From Aureliella sp046290675 (GTDB lineage Bacteria; Planctomycetota; Planctomycetia; Pirellulales; Pirellulaceae), in assembly GCA_046290675.1 (NCBI GenBank), contig JBKAHA010000001.1, positions 1,021,100 to 1,085,099 of the forward strand: a stretch of 64,000 bases of DNA, given 5' to 3'. A program made the translations under genes and the position numbers. The notes beneath the pieces are model-generated. The model was not told where the DNA came from. It saw only the letters and a list, made by a program, of their open reading frames with translations, and did not search any database. Below, piece after piece: positions 27,102 through 35,958 of this stretch. Each line of letters opens with the position of its first letter. Positions within the stretch are counted from its first letter, which is position 1.

Positions 27102-28307
27102 TTGAACCAGACTGAATCAGAATCGCACAACGATCTTCGGATCCATCAAGCGGCCCAACGTATTGGGATTGCGGCCATTGAAACGACCGCTCCGGTTACG
27201 CGCCTTCCCAACGCATGGTTTGGCGACCGATTCCCACGCAAATTCGAAAAACACACGGGCATTCGTGAACGTGGTGTTTTTCATGAAGACGAAGTCACCG
27301 TCAGCGCCCGCACTGTCGAATCCCTCATGAGGCGAACCGCATGCGATTGGTCCGATTGTGCCGGACTGATTCTAGCCAGTCCTGCCCTAGTTCCTGCTGA
27401 CTGTGCTCATCGATTCTGGGATCACTCCAGGGCCAAGCAAGAACAGCCCAACCGTGTCGCCGGGCGGTTGTGGGATTGCTTGAACGCAACAAAATCACAT
27501 TCACGGGGTCAGGATAAATCGTCCAGCGAATCCACTCGCCCTTTCATTGGTATCAACGGGTTTTGCAGCGGGTATGCCCAAGCGATGCAACTTGTTTTGG
27601 AGCGTTTTACGGAATCGAGGCCGCTTGGCCCCAATCAGTATTACATAGTCGTCACCGCGACATGCATCAGCCGGATCAATGACTACTCGAATCCGCAATC
27701 CGGCGGACTGTTCGGCGACTTTGCCACCGCCACAATGTTGCGTCGCATGGACTGCGGCAAGCTTCAACCAAGATTTGAACTCTGTGACGCACAATACGAG
27801 CGAAAAGAAGTCAGTCGCTCGTTCTTCGATTTTGAACAGGTAGCTCACGGCATGCAGCCAACACCGGACGGAGAGCCTTCGTCTGTCGAGCAGAAGGTCG
27901 TTTTCAAATTAGACGGCATGGGCATCGCCGACACGGCCCCGAGAGCGATGGCCAGCGCGGCCGAGAGTATCTGCAAGCTCAACTATGTTGAGCCGGCCGA
28001 TGTGGATTGGGTGGTGCCTCACCAGGCCGGTTCGGGCATTGTCCGGTTGACGGGTATGAAACTGGAACAAAGTGGCTTCCGGGTTGATCCGATCAATGGT
28101 CTGACCGGCAATTGTGGGAACGTCTCTTCAGGTTCCGTACCGATGGCGTTGGCTGAGAATTGGGACAAGCTGCGCGGGATCATCGCGTGTCCTGTGGCTG
28201 CGGTTGGCGCGCCTGGAAAACCAGAAGTATCTCAGGGTTGCATTCTTCTACGCGGTCCCCGCCCAGCCAATTCAATACCGGCAGAGCCATCCAGGGCAGC
28301 CGGCTAG
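27102..28307 (+). CDS. FabH-like 3-oxoacyl-ACP synthase III family protein
   Basis: A 401-residue thiolase-fold condensing enzyme. The FabH triad can be placed: Cys155 in GINGFCSGYA, His307 in VVPHQAGSGI and Asn340 in GNCGNVSSGS. N-terminal features of the family are also present (GIRERGVF). The chain is about 70-80 residues longer than housekeeping FabH, with an inserted polar stretch near 103-145. This suggests a specialised starter-unit or lipid enzyme (as in OleA, PqsD or DarB relatives). The start is TTG at 27102, supported by GGAG seven bases upstream inside the preceding gene. No acyl carrier protein or other fatty acid gene is adjacent. Confidence 0.85.
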   Translation: MNQTESESHNDLRIHQAAQRIGIAAIETTAPVTRLPNAWFGDRFPRKFEKHTGIRERGVFHEDEVTVSARTVESLMRRTACDWSDCAGLILASPALVPADCAHRFWDHSRAKQEQPNRVAGRLWDCLNATKSHSRGQDKSSSESTRPFIGINGFCSGYAQAMQLVLERFTESRPLGPNQYYIVVTATCISRINDYSNPQSGGLFGDFATATMLRRMDCGKLQPRFELCDAQYERKEVSRSFFDFEQVAHGMQPTPDGEPSSVEQKVVFKLDGMGIADTAPRAMASAAESICKLNYVEPADVDWVVPHQAGSGIVRLTGMKLEQSGFRVDPINGLTGNCGNVSSGSVPMALAENWDKLRGIIACPVAAVGAPGKPEVSQGCILLRGPRPANSIPAEPSRAAG

Positions 28308-28420
28308 TCCAAACGAGTCGCAAACAAGTTTTGCGTGACCAGCCCTCTCCGTTCGCCAAAACGAGTGGCCGGTCAACACAGTTGAAGCATTCGCAACAAA
28401 CCTAGGTTGCTCGATTCCAA

Positions 28421-29212
28421 TCAGTTCAAGAACTGGGTAAGAGCCGCGTTGAATTCCTGCGGTCGCTCGAGGGGAGACAGATGCCCACATTGCCCGATGG
28501 ATACAAACCGAGCTCCCGGGATATGCGCTGCCCAATCCCGAGTTGAATCCACGGGTGCAAGCTGATCCATTTCGCCAGTCAGCACCAACGTCGGAATGTC
28601 TATTTCATCAAGTTGTTCTGTGAAATCACGTCGTCCCGCCATCGCCCGCTGAGCGACCGCGATCGCACGCGGCGAAGTATCAAGCATCATCCTTTCTGCT
28701 TGAACTCGTGTGTCCCGCGCCACATCCGTGGGAAGCAGCTTGTCGAGCATCCCACGAACTACATCGTTGCGATTCGTGCGCAACACCTCATCAGCCATCG
28801 CGAGGCGCCCCTGTTTGGCCGCTGCGTCGTCTGCATTTGGTTTCGTGTTCGTCAGTACCAAGCCGCTCAAGTGCTCGGCGTAGCGTGACCAATACTCCAG
28901 CGCAACGTAGCCGCCCATCGAAAGACCAACCAGGGTGATGCGTTCGTTGGCGGCAAGGTGTCGTCGCAGGAGTTCGACATCGTCGGCCAGGTCACCCAAG
29001 GAATACGTTTCATCCTCCGATATCGGCGTAGCACCAAATCCACGAAACTCCGGGCAGACGATCCGATATTCGGACGAAAGACTCGAAAGCTGAGACTCCC
29101 ACAAGCGATGATCGAGCGGGAATCCATGGAGCAAAAACACCACGGGACCTTCCCCCGCGGTCACGACCGAAAATGAATGGCCTTTCGGACCTAAGATCGA
29201 AATCCGGTGCAC
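28421..29212 (-). CDS. Alpha/beta-fold hydrolase
   Basis: A 263-residue cytosolic hydrolase of the canonical alpha/beta fold. It shows the oxyanion-hole motif LLHGFPLDHRLW and the nucleophile elbow VGLSMGGY (Ser98). The acidic residue is in VLTGEMDQLAP and the catalytic His in CGHLSPLERP, close to the C-terminus. The layout resembles 3-oxoadipate enol-lactonase and related esterases, but specificity cannot be read. It is transcribed away from the DUF2752 gene's start and ends close to the convergent FabH-like gene. Confidence 0.88.
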   Translation of the reverse strand: MHRISILGPKGHSFSVVTAGEGPVVFLLHGFPLDHRLWESQLSSLSSEYRIVCPEFRGFGATPISEDETYSLGDLADDVELLRRHLAANERITLVGLSMGGYVALEYWSRYAEHLSGLVLTNTKPNADDAAAKQGRLAMADEVLRTNRNDVVRGMLDKLLPTDVARDTRVQAERMMLDTSPRAIAVAQRAMAGRRDFTEQLDEIDIPTLVLTGEMDQLAPVDSTRDWAAHIPGARFVSIGQCGHLSPLERPQEFNAALTQFLN

Positions 29213-29259
29213 TTTGGATCATCCTTTCCGAGCTTACATGGAGACCACGATCGAGCAAC

Positions 29260-29835
29260 TCAACTACCAGTGAATAGCAGCATGCCCCACCGGGCCAATA
29301 GCAAGAGTGCGATAACGACAAGAAACCGCTCGTTGAACCAAATGACGCGTCGATAGCCTACATTTTCCCGGCGATGCGACGCAGTCTGAACACCATACCA
29401 GAGCGCGATGGGCAGTTGAATCAAAACGTAGGCAAAGATGATCGGCGCGACCCAATGTAACGTCCAAGCACTTCGAAAATCGCCGTGAGCAATGTAAATG
29501 AAACTTCGAGTCAAACCACAGCCAGGACAATCGATTCCAAAGCGCCCACGCAAAGAGCAAGTCTCCGGCATGGTAAAGTCGGTGCCCACCAGTGCGACCA
29601 AATCGCCTCCGCGAACTTCCAGCATAAGAGCACCGATCAGCACCAAGAGTGCACCGCCAAACCACACTGCCGCCGAGTAATCACGTTTCGCGGTTCCCAA
29701 GCGGGGCAGCGTTTTAGCCGAACCTGACGCGTCCGTGTTTTCTTCGAGGGTTACCGGAGGCAAAGCCGCGGCAATCTGATTACCGTCCAAGCTTTTGCCG
29801 GACGAACTCACACCTGAAGCGTTTGACGATTCCAT
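29260..29835 (-). CDS. DUF2752 membrane protein
   Basis: A 191-residue protein with a hydrophilic N-terminus of about 55 residues and three membrane segments. The DUF2752 signature is plain: CSLRGRFGIDCPGCGLTRSF between the first and second helices, with a CPGCG pair of cysteines. Function of the family is not known. It begins 5 bases after the stop of the receptor-type kinase gene and is therefore very likely cotranscribed with it, suggesting a role tied to that signalling protein or to the envelope. Confidence 0.88.
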   Translation of the reverse strand: MESSNASGVSSSGKSLDGNQIAAALPPVTLEENTDASGSAKTLPRLGTAKRDYSAAVWFGGALLVLIGALMLEVRGGDLVALVGTDFTMPETCSLRGRFGIDCPGCGLTRSFIYIAHGDFRSAWTLHWVAPIIFAYVLIQLPIALWYGVQTASHRRENVGYRRVIWFNERFLVVIALLLLARWGMLLFTGS

Positions 29836-29840
29836 CGGCG

Positions 29841-32072
29841 TTAAGAATTCTCCAGAGTCGAATGGGCAGACACGCCCCCCAAATCGCCAGCTGCTCCGCC
29901 GCCGCGGAGACTATCTCGGCCCAACCGAAACACGAAGAACCACAGCACCAACATGACGCAAAGCAACGCTGCGAACTCAAGGTAAGTCTCTCGCATCAGC
30001 GTTGTACCAAGTTTGTCGACTGGGTCACGAACTTCAGAACTTCGCTGCTGTACCAGCACCCACAAGTCGCTCATCGATTCCTGCTCGATATCGGGATCCG
30101 CGGCCGAGGCCAAGGTCCGAGTCGATGCCGGAAGACGCACGGCTTGGAGAGCGGCAATCCAATCGCCTTTAAAATCCTCACCGCCGGGCAGCTTTGTTGT
30201 TGGATCACGATACTCGGCGATACCATCTGTGCCCGCGAGCTGATCCAAGATGCGTGGATCAATTTTGGGCGGTGCCGCTACATCCCCCTCGGCTTCCAAT
30301 TGGCTAAGTAGGGGATGCTGGATCAGGGCCCCTTGCGATGCACCTTTCCGGCCGTCAACGAGCGACGCAAATCGGTCTGACTTAACCTCGTCTTCGGGTG
30401 TCAGTAATTCGAAATTCCCGAGGTTGATCGTTAGTACGAGCACGCCAATCGGTTGCTCCGCATCAGATTGCGGACGCTTGCCCTTCCATATCGGCGCACT
30501 AATTCCGACTTTCCATTTCCCGGTCGAGGTACTCAGAAAATGAGCGCTTAAGTGCGGATGCCGAAGTGGCTGAAACTGGCTGATGGGCGTCTTACGATCC
30601 GCGTCCTCGCGGCCACCATTGAAGTAACTTCGCCAAGCAAAATTCTGGCCAATCGGATTGGTCGAACTTCGATCCGCCTCTTCAATGAAAAAGATGCCGC
30701 AGTTGGTCCCTCGGGCGTCGTTGAGGAAGATGGAATTAAAAATCGAGCGACGCTGTGGCTGCTCAGCAACGATGGTTTCCAATCGACTTTGTAGGTAGCC
30801 ATTCACCTCTTGCTGAGCCGGCAATGCCTTCAATGCCGCGATACCATCAAGCGTTGCCTTGCGTTCTGCCAGACGACTTAGCTCGTCACTTCCTTCCCGC
30901 ATGAGCGTATTCAAGACATCCTTTAACTCAGCCTCGGAAGCTTCATCTTCGATTAACCCAAATAGCGATGCGATCTCCGACTCCAAGGTCTTTGCCGCAA
31001 CTCGGCACGTATACTTGTTTGTTTGGATCGCCTGCTGACTCAGTTCCTGAATCGTCTCATCCTGAGCAACTCGGATGCTCTTCGTCGAAAACAACAGCAT
31101 CAACGGCAGCAACAAGAGTGGCCCCAGGATTCCAAGCAAATAGATGGGGCGACGCGTCCTGGCTCGATTGCGTGAATCCAACGCTTCGATGACCTGCTGA
31201 ATATTCGCATAGCGATCCGCTGGCTCAGGTGACAAGCAGCGATCGACAATCTGACATAGCGTCTTGTCGATGCCGCTGCGTTTGTAATGGAGCTTGGGTT
31301 TTTTTGCACTACGGATCGTTTCGCGGTAACGCTGCAGCCGATCGTGAATCGAATCGGCCGTATCGAGCGTCTCAACCACCTCTGGCGTTCGATAGGGCGG
31401 GCTACCGACCAGCATGCTGTACCCGATCGCCCCCAACGCGTAGACGTCCCAGGCGGCATCAGGTGGAGCTTCCAAATCGGCTTGCTCCGGTGCCATGAAG
31501 AACAGGGTTCCTAGTGATGGCGTCAAATCATCCGACATCCGACTCTGCCCAAAGTCGCCGAGCCGAGGCCTGAAGTCCTGATCCAACATGACGTTGGCGG
31601 GCTTCAGATCGCAGTGAAGAACACCTTTGCTATGAGCATAGGAAAGGCCTTCTGCAATCTCGCGTAGGAGCTTTGACGCAGCCGTGACACTCAGCGATCC
31701 TTGTGCGCGGATCATGTCTTCGAGCGACCCGTTCTCCAAGTACTCCATGACGTAGTACGGTGGATCGGCTTCCCAGCCGACCGCCAAAACCTGAACGATG
31801 TATCGCCCCGTCGACATGCTAACGAGGTGATGTACTTCATGGTTCAACAGGTGCGGATTCACGCTGTTGCCCGAGACGTAGAACTTAATTGCCACCTTCC
31901 GACGAGTGTTCAAATCGTGACCGAGCCAGACTTGTCCAAACGCTCCCTGTCCGAGAAGCGTATCCAGCCGGTAGCCTTCGACCTCTGCAGGCGGCGCCGA
32001 AGGCCGGATACTCATCTGCTCGGCTTTTTCCAGGCCTCGCAGTGATTGCATTTGGGTGAAGTCTTGATTCAT
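29841..32072 (-). CDS. Receptor-type Ser/Thr protein kinase with Cache-like sensor
   Basis: A 743-residue bitopic kinase. The catalytic domain (about 35-300) has the Gly loop GQGAFG (41-46), the lysine in AIKF (Lys63), HCDLKPAN (153-160, Cys in place of the usual Arg of HRD), DFG (173-175) and APEQ (194-197). A membrane helix at about 309-329 precedes roughly 365 extracytoplasmic residues, then a second helix at 698-717 and a short tail. The outer segment contains GQNFAWRSYFNGG, HLSAHFLSTSTGKWKVGISAP and GVLVLTINLGNF, the pattern of Cache (PAS-like) ligand sensors. The Cys in HCD is seen in kinases lacking the Arg switch. DUF2752 follows. Confidence 0.88.
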   Translation of the reverse strand: MNQDFTQMQSLRGLEKAEQMSIRPSAPPAEVEGYRLDTLLGQGAFGQVWLGHDLNTRRKVAIKFYVSGNSVNPHLLNHEVHHLVSMSTGRYIVQVLAVGWEADPPYYVMEYLENGSLEDMIRAQGSLSVTAASKLLREIAEGLSYAHSKGVLHCDLKPANVMLDQDFRPRLGDFGQSRMSDDLTPSLGTLFFMAPEQADLEAPPDAAWDVYALGAIGYSMLVGSPPYRTPEVVETLDTADSIHDRLQRYRETIRSAKKPKLHYKRSGIDKTLCQIVDRCLSPEPADRYANIQQVIEALDSRNRARTRRPIYLLGILGPLLLLPLMLLFSTKSIRVAQDETIQELSQQAIQTNKYTCRVAAKTLESEIASLFGLIEDEASEAELKDVLNTLMREGSDELSRLAERKATLDGIAALKALPAQQEVNGYLQSRLETIVAEQPQRRSIFNSIFLNDARGTNCGIFFIEEADRSSTNPIGQNFAWRSYFNGGREDADRKTPISQFQPLRHPHLSAHFLSTSTGKWKVGISAPIWKGKRPQSDAEQPIGVLVLTINLGNFELLTPEDEVKSDRFASLVDGRKGASQGALIQHPLLSQLEAEGDVAAPPKIDPRILDQLAGTDGIAEYRDPTTKLPGGEDFKGDWIAALQAVRLPASTRTLASAADPDIEQESMSDLWVLVQQRSSEVRDPVDKLGTTLMRETYLEFAALLCVMLVLWFFVFRLGRDSLRGGGAAGDLGGVSAHSTLENS

Positions 32073-32693
32073 AAACTTGCTTGGATGACGGTTGGTAACG
32101 GCTTTGCAGTACTCGCTCGTCGACGAACGGAGTTGTCCTTAGCAAACATGCAGCCGAGTCCAGCTGCAGCCCTGCTCCGAGTAACGCGGCTGCGTGGCTG
32201 CGTGCGAGGCTGCCGGAGCCCGCCATGCTGTGTCGGGCCTTGCTAATGGCATTCTACTCTTTAATGATTGCCAAGAACCTGGCAAAGCGGCAAGTTGTCC
32301 AGTAGGAATACCTGAACCGATTCAATTCTCAATGAAATTGAGCAAGCATTTTGCTGCCAGCCGAGTGTTTTTTGAATGTATGTCGCCATTTGAATTGCGG
32401 ACTCTCCTTTGCTTACGACGCTGGCCAGCTGCGTCGCAGGAGACTATCCTAGCTCGACCAATGCGGCGTCAACCACTCTGGCGACACGCTCTGCCTGGCA
32501 ACGTTCGATGTCCCCACGTTCGATGTCCCCACGTTCGATGTCCCCACGTTCGATGTCCCCACGTTCGATGTCCCCAATGCGGCGAGATCCGTTGGGGCCG
32601 CTAGGGTGCCCGAACCGCTCGGCGCCCGAAGCACGATCGAAACCCCTCTTCCCTTCCTCGGCATTTTCATTGCCCAACTAACTGAGCCCAATT
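32073..32693. other. Non-coding spacer with a 15-bp tandem repeat
   Basis: About 620 bp between divergent genes. It holds the tandem repeat at 32501-32575. Frames spanning the repeat on either strand read as low-complexity peptides (for example GTSNV or GDIER units) and are not accepted as genes. Confidence 0.55.
32501..32575. repeat. Five perfect copies of a 15-bp tandem repeat
   Basis: The unit ACGTTCGATGTCCCC occurs five times without a mismatch, ending at 32575. Because the unit is a multiple of three, all frames stay open and give spurious repetitive peptides. Function unknown; such arrays are prone to copy-number change. Confidence 0.95.
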
Positions 32694-33641
32694 TTGCTAA
32701 TTCGATTCCAAGTCAACGAGAATCTGCCGCCGCCAGCTCGTACCATTCTGAGCGTCGTCCAGGCCGCTTGCAAATTGAAGCGAGGTCCAGCGCAGAAACT
32801 CATTCACGATGGCTTCGTCAGTTGTGGTGGGCGCGTGGTGACACAGCCACACTTTCAGTTGAAGGTTGGGGACGAAGTCGAAATCGATTACGCGCCGCAG
32901 CCAGCAAAGACACCGGCTAAGAAAGGGAAGGGCAAGTCGAGCAACAAACGCTTTGAAGTGGTCCACGACGACGAACATTTACTGGTCGTCAACAAACCAG
33001 CGGGCCTACTAACCGTGCCTTCCCCGAAACGAGAACGGAATCATTTGCGTGGCCAAATTCAAAAATGGCTCGACCAACAACATGCGAACGGAAAGGCGAT
33101 TTGCGTCCACCGCTTGGACAGAGGCGTATCCGGATTGCTCGTCTTCGCGAAGAACGACGCGATTGCCCAAGGTCTGATCGGCCAGTTCTCCAAACGAAAA
33201 CCCCAGCGACAGTATGCGGCGATTGTGGCTGGAGATCTAACGTCTCCCAAGGGTACTTTTGAGACGTACCTGGCAACCGACGATCAGACGCTCACTCGCT
33301 ACTCGGTGGCGGATCCGCACGGCGGTGAACTGGCGATTACTCACTACCGGACCAAGGAAAATTGGCGTGATGCGACTCTGGTCCAAGTCCAGTTGGAAAC
33401 TGGACGAAGAAATCAGATTCGCGTTCACTTTGCCGAACAAGGACATCCAATCATTGGCGATCCACGATACCGGCCTGATCTGGCGGAGCACCCCCATTGG
33501 CCGCACCGAAGATTAGCACTACACGCAGAGACGCTTGGGTTCAGCCACCCCGCCACCGGCGAGCCACTGATGTTCAAGGCTCCTTGGCCGCAAGAATTCC
33601 GCGACCTACGAAGAAAGCTAAGGCCCTTGAGGCCCTCTTAG
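32694..33641 (+). CDS. RluA-family pseudouridine synthase
   Basis: A 315-residue enzyme that converts uridine to pseudouridine in rRNA or tRNA. An N-terminal S4 RNA-binding domain (NLPPPARTILSVVQAACK, VSCGGRVVTQPHFQLKVGDEV) is followed by the catalytic domain. That domain has VVNKPAGLLTVPS and the active-site motif HRLDRGVSGLLVFAK, whose Asp is the catalytic residue, then ETGRRNQIRVHFAEQGHPIIGD. A basic linker (KKGKGKSSNKR) joins the two. Start codon: the frame begins at 32694 (TTG read as start). The exact uridine target cannot be assigned. Confidence 0.92.
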   Translation: MLIRFQVNENLPPPARTILSVVQAACKLKRGPAQKLIHDGFVSCGGRVVTQPHFQLKVGDEVEIDYAPQPAKTPAKKGKGKSSNKRFEVVHDDEHLLVVNKPAGLLTVPSPKRERNHLRGQIQKWLDQQHANGKAICVHRLDRGVSGLLVFAKNDAIAQGLIGQFSKRKPQRQYAAIVAGDLTSPKGTFETYLATDDQTLTRYSVADPHGGELAITHYRTKENWRDATLVQVQLETGRRNQIRVHFAEQGHPIIGDPRYRPDLAEHPHWPHRRLALHAETLGFSHPATGEPLMFKAPWPQEFRDLRRKLRPLRPS

Positions 33642-33715
33642 GACGGAGGACGGAAAAGACCGGCAATGAATCTTCGGGACTCGCGTTTTACTGTTCCGTT
33701 CGCCATGTGCGCGGT

Positions 33716-34495
33716 TCAACCCGCCTTGGCGATGGTTTGCCCTGGCTCGGCCGCTTGAGAAATCGGCAAACGGATGATAAACGCGGTGCCTTTACCCACC
33801 GTGCTCTCGACACGAATGCGGCCCGAGTGAGCGTCGATCACGTCCTTGCAAGCAGACAATCCAATGCCGGTTCCCCCTTTGCCCGATTCATCCGGTCCCG
33901 ACTTGGTCGAGAAGAATGGATCAAAGATTCGTGGTAGGACTTCTGGCTCGATGCCTGTCCCCGTGTCGCGAATTGTCAACTTAACGTCTTGACCTTCGGC
34001 GACCAAACCGACTCGGACCCAACCACCTTCTTCCGTCGCCTGCCTAGCGTTCACGAGCAAGTTTACGAGCACTCGCTGTATTTCATTCGCGATTGCGTCC
34101 ACTTTGGGAACTTCGCTGAGTTCCAGCTCGAGTTGGACTCGGAATTTTCGAAACTCGCGCTCGAGCAAGACCAGCGTATCTTCGATGAGCGACTTCAGAT
34201 CCACCGGTGCTTTATCGTCACCACGTGAACGCGACATAGCCAATACGCTGCTTGAAACCTTTGTCGCGCGTTCCGCCGCATTCATGATGCGATCAAATGC
34301 TTTGTCGCGAGCGGCCGTATCCTGATTGCGTTGCCCCATTTGGGCGTAATTCAGGATCGTCATCAAGATGTTATTGAACTCATGCGTCGTCGTGCTGGTG
34401 AGTTCACCGATCATCGCCATACGGCGGAGTCGATCGATCTCGGCTTGGAGTTGATCGTTGCGACGTTGCAGCTCTAGCGGGTCAAGCGTGGACAT
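33716..34495 (-). CDS. Sensor histidine kinase (soluble)
   Basis: A 259-residue kinase with no membrane segment. An N-terminal coiled coil (LELQRRNDQLQAEIDRLRR) leads to the phosphoacceptor motif THEFNNILM (His38). The ATPase domain has the N-box VLVNLLVNARQATE, G1 RDTGTGIEPEVLPRIFDPFF and the G2 region GGTGIGLSACKDVID. This is the NtrB/HPK4-like type often found with PAS domains, but here no input domain is present beyond the coil. No response regulator is adjacent, so its partner lies elsewhere. It is convergent with the RluA gene. Confidence 0.9.
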   Translation of the reverse strand: MSTLDPLELQRRNDQLQAEIDRLRRMAMIGELTSTTTHEFNNILMTILNYAQMGQRNQDTAARDKAFDRIMNAAERATKVSSSVLAMSRSRGDDKAPVDLKSLIEDTLVLLEREFRKFRVQLELELSEVPKVDAIANEIQRVLVNLLVNARQATEEGGWVRVGLVAEGQDVKLTIRDTGTGIEPEVLPRIFDPFFSTKSGPDESGKGGTGIGLSACKDVIDAHSGRIRVESTVGKGTAFIIRLPISQAAEPGQTIAKAG

Positions 34496-34938
34496 GGTGC
34501 TGTTGGACTCAGGGCGGAGTGGTTATCTCGATCAACGGGGATTCATGAGTCGTATCGGCGGGCCGGTTGTAGCAATTGAACGAACCCGCTCCATCAACTC
34601 GATGTCGCGCAGATCGCTGTGTCACGGCTTGCCGCGAGACCCGAGATTCCGGACTTGCTAGGGCTCGCTTAATCCACGAAGTCGTGGCACGCCGCAAAGT
34701 TTGACAAAGGCCAGCACTCTCGAATCGCTCTGCGAAGCGTCCAATTGAGGGCACTAGCTAGCTGTTTCGCCGATGCGGAGATCAGGCTCGGGCAACAAAC
34801 GGCTCTGTTTTTTCGGCAATTCTCAGGAAGTCAGAAAATTCCTGTCACATTTCTTACGGGAATCCGCTGAACAGATAGTGCCCACCCGCTAAATTGGGTG
34901 TGCCGATAATTCCGCAATCGGTGTTTGGGGAGACCTTC
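34496..34938. other. Non-coding spacer between divergent regulators
   Basis: About 440 bp between the histidine kinase and the sigma factor gene. No gene or repeat was recognised. A GGGGAGA ribosome site at the right end belongs to the sigma factor. Confidence 0.5.
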
Positions 34939-35577
34939 ATGGAGTCAGCTATGTCTGAACCAGCTCACAAAACAGAAGCTAGCAATCACGATGTCACCGT
35001 CGCCTGGTTGGATGACCTCGCCGACGGTAAGCCGTCTGCGGTCGAGCAGTTTTGGGAGCGTTACGGCGATTCGCTCCAACGCGTCGCCGAACGTCAGATT
35101 GCCGGATGGTTGCGTCGCCGCGTCGACCCGGAAGACGTCGTTCAATCGGCTTGCCGAACCTTTTTCCGCCGCGCCGGAGACGGGAACTTCAGCCTGGAAA
35201 GCAAAGACGAGCTCTGGAAACTACTGCTCACGATCACTCTCAACAAAGTCCGAATGCAGGCTCGCTTTCATACTCGAAACCGGCGAAGTGTTTCCAAAGA
35301 GCAGGCGATCCCGGAAGAGGCGAATCTCCACCCCGGCGAATGGGATCACGCGATCGAAAGTGTCGAGCTCAACGACATGCTCGATGTAGCGTTTGCCGAC
35401 AAGGATGACGAACGCCGCCGAGTCCTAGAAATGTGGCTCGATGGCCGCACGCAAAACGAAATCGCCAGCGAAGTCGGCTGTAGCGAACGAACCGTGCGCC
35501 GCATTCAGCAACGCATCCGGGATGATCTAAAGTCCTACCTAACTGACGATGAAGAAACGCTAGCAGGTGAGATTTAG
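34939..35577 (+). CDS. ECF-type RNA polymerase sigma factor
   Basis: A 212-residue sigma-70 family protein of the extracytoplasmic-function group. Region 2 is seen in AVEQFWERYGDSLQRVAERQI and VDPEDVVQSACRTFFRRA. Region 4 has the helix-turn-helix LDGRTQNEIASEVGCSERTV followed by RRIQQRIRDDL. Start: ATG 34939 lies six bases after GGGGAG; the frame extends to 34894 without support. No anti-sigma factor gene follows; planctomycete ECF factors are often controlled by kinases or C-terminal extensions instead. Its target promoters are unknown. Confidence 0.92.
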   Translation: MESAMSEPAHKTEASNHDVTVAWLDDLADGKPSAVEQFWERYGDSLQRVAERQIAGWLRRRVDPEDVVQSACRTFFRRAGDGNFSLESKDELWKLLLTITLNKVRMQARFHTRNRRSVSKEQAIPEEANLHPGEWDHAIESVELNDMLDVAFADKDDERRRVLEMWLDGRTQNEIASEVGCSERTVRRIQQRIRDDLKSYLTDDEETLAGEI

Positions 35578-35691
35578 CCTCCGTTCTAGTCTCAGTCATA
35601 GGGAGAATGAAGGACGCCAAAGCCATCTTGCCCCCGATCTAAAGAGATCGCGCGCAATGCGATATATGACGGAGATGAGTGTCTGCGGTCT

Positions 35692-35889
35692 CTAGCGAGC
35701 GCCCGAATTTCCTTCGAGTTTGCTAACTCGCTCTTCGAGTTTGGTTGATTGCTCTTCGAGTTGCTGGATCATGGCCGCATTCCGATCGTTCTCCGCCTCC
35801 AATCGCCTAATTCTGGCCTCTTTGTTTTCGTTGACGTTGCACCCGACCGTCGCAGTGCAGAGCCCGATCATTGCTAACAGTCTTCGCAT
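35692..35889 (-). CDS. Small coiled-coil lipoprotein
   Basis: A 65-residue lipoprotein: MRRLLAMIGLCTATVGC gives a lipobox (Cys17). The remainder is one continuous helix with heptad spacing (RIRRLEAENDRNAAMIQQLE and KLEERVSKLEG). The layout is like Lpp-type or SlyB-size envelope spacers, and a trimeric coiled coil anchored in a membrane is plausible. It lies downstream of the sulfatase gene on the same strand, 70 bases after its stop. Confidence 0.75.
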   Translation of the reverse strand: MRRLLAMIGLCTATVGCNVNENKEARIRRLEAENDRNAAMIQQLEEQSTKLEERVSKLEGNSGAR

Positions 35890-35958
35890 GCTTCACCAAT
35901 TCCTAGCTCGAGCACTCTCGAGCAAAAATGTTGCCTTAGTGGTTCTGATAGGCCGCAT

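Noticed and set aside
32194..32691. Repetitive reading frames on both strands over the 15-bp repeat
   Set aside because: The unit length is a multiple of three, so all frames stay open; the peptides are pure repeat with no protein-like flanks.
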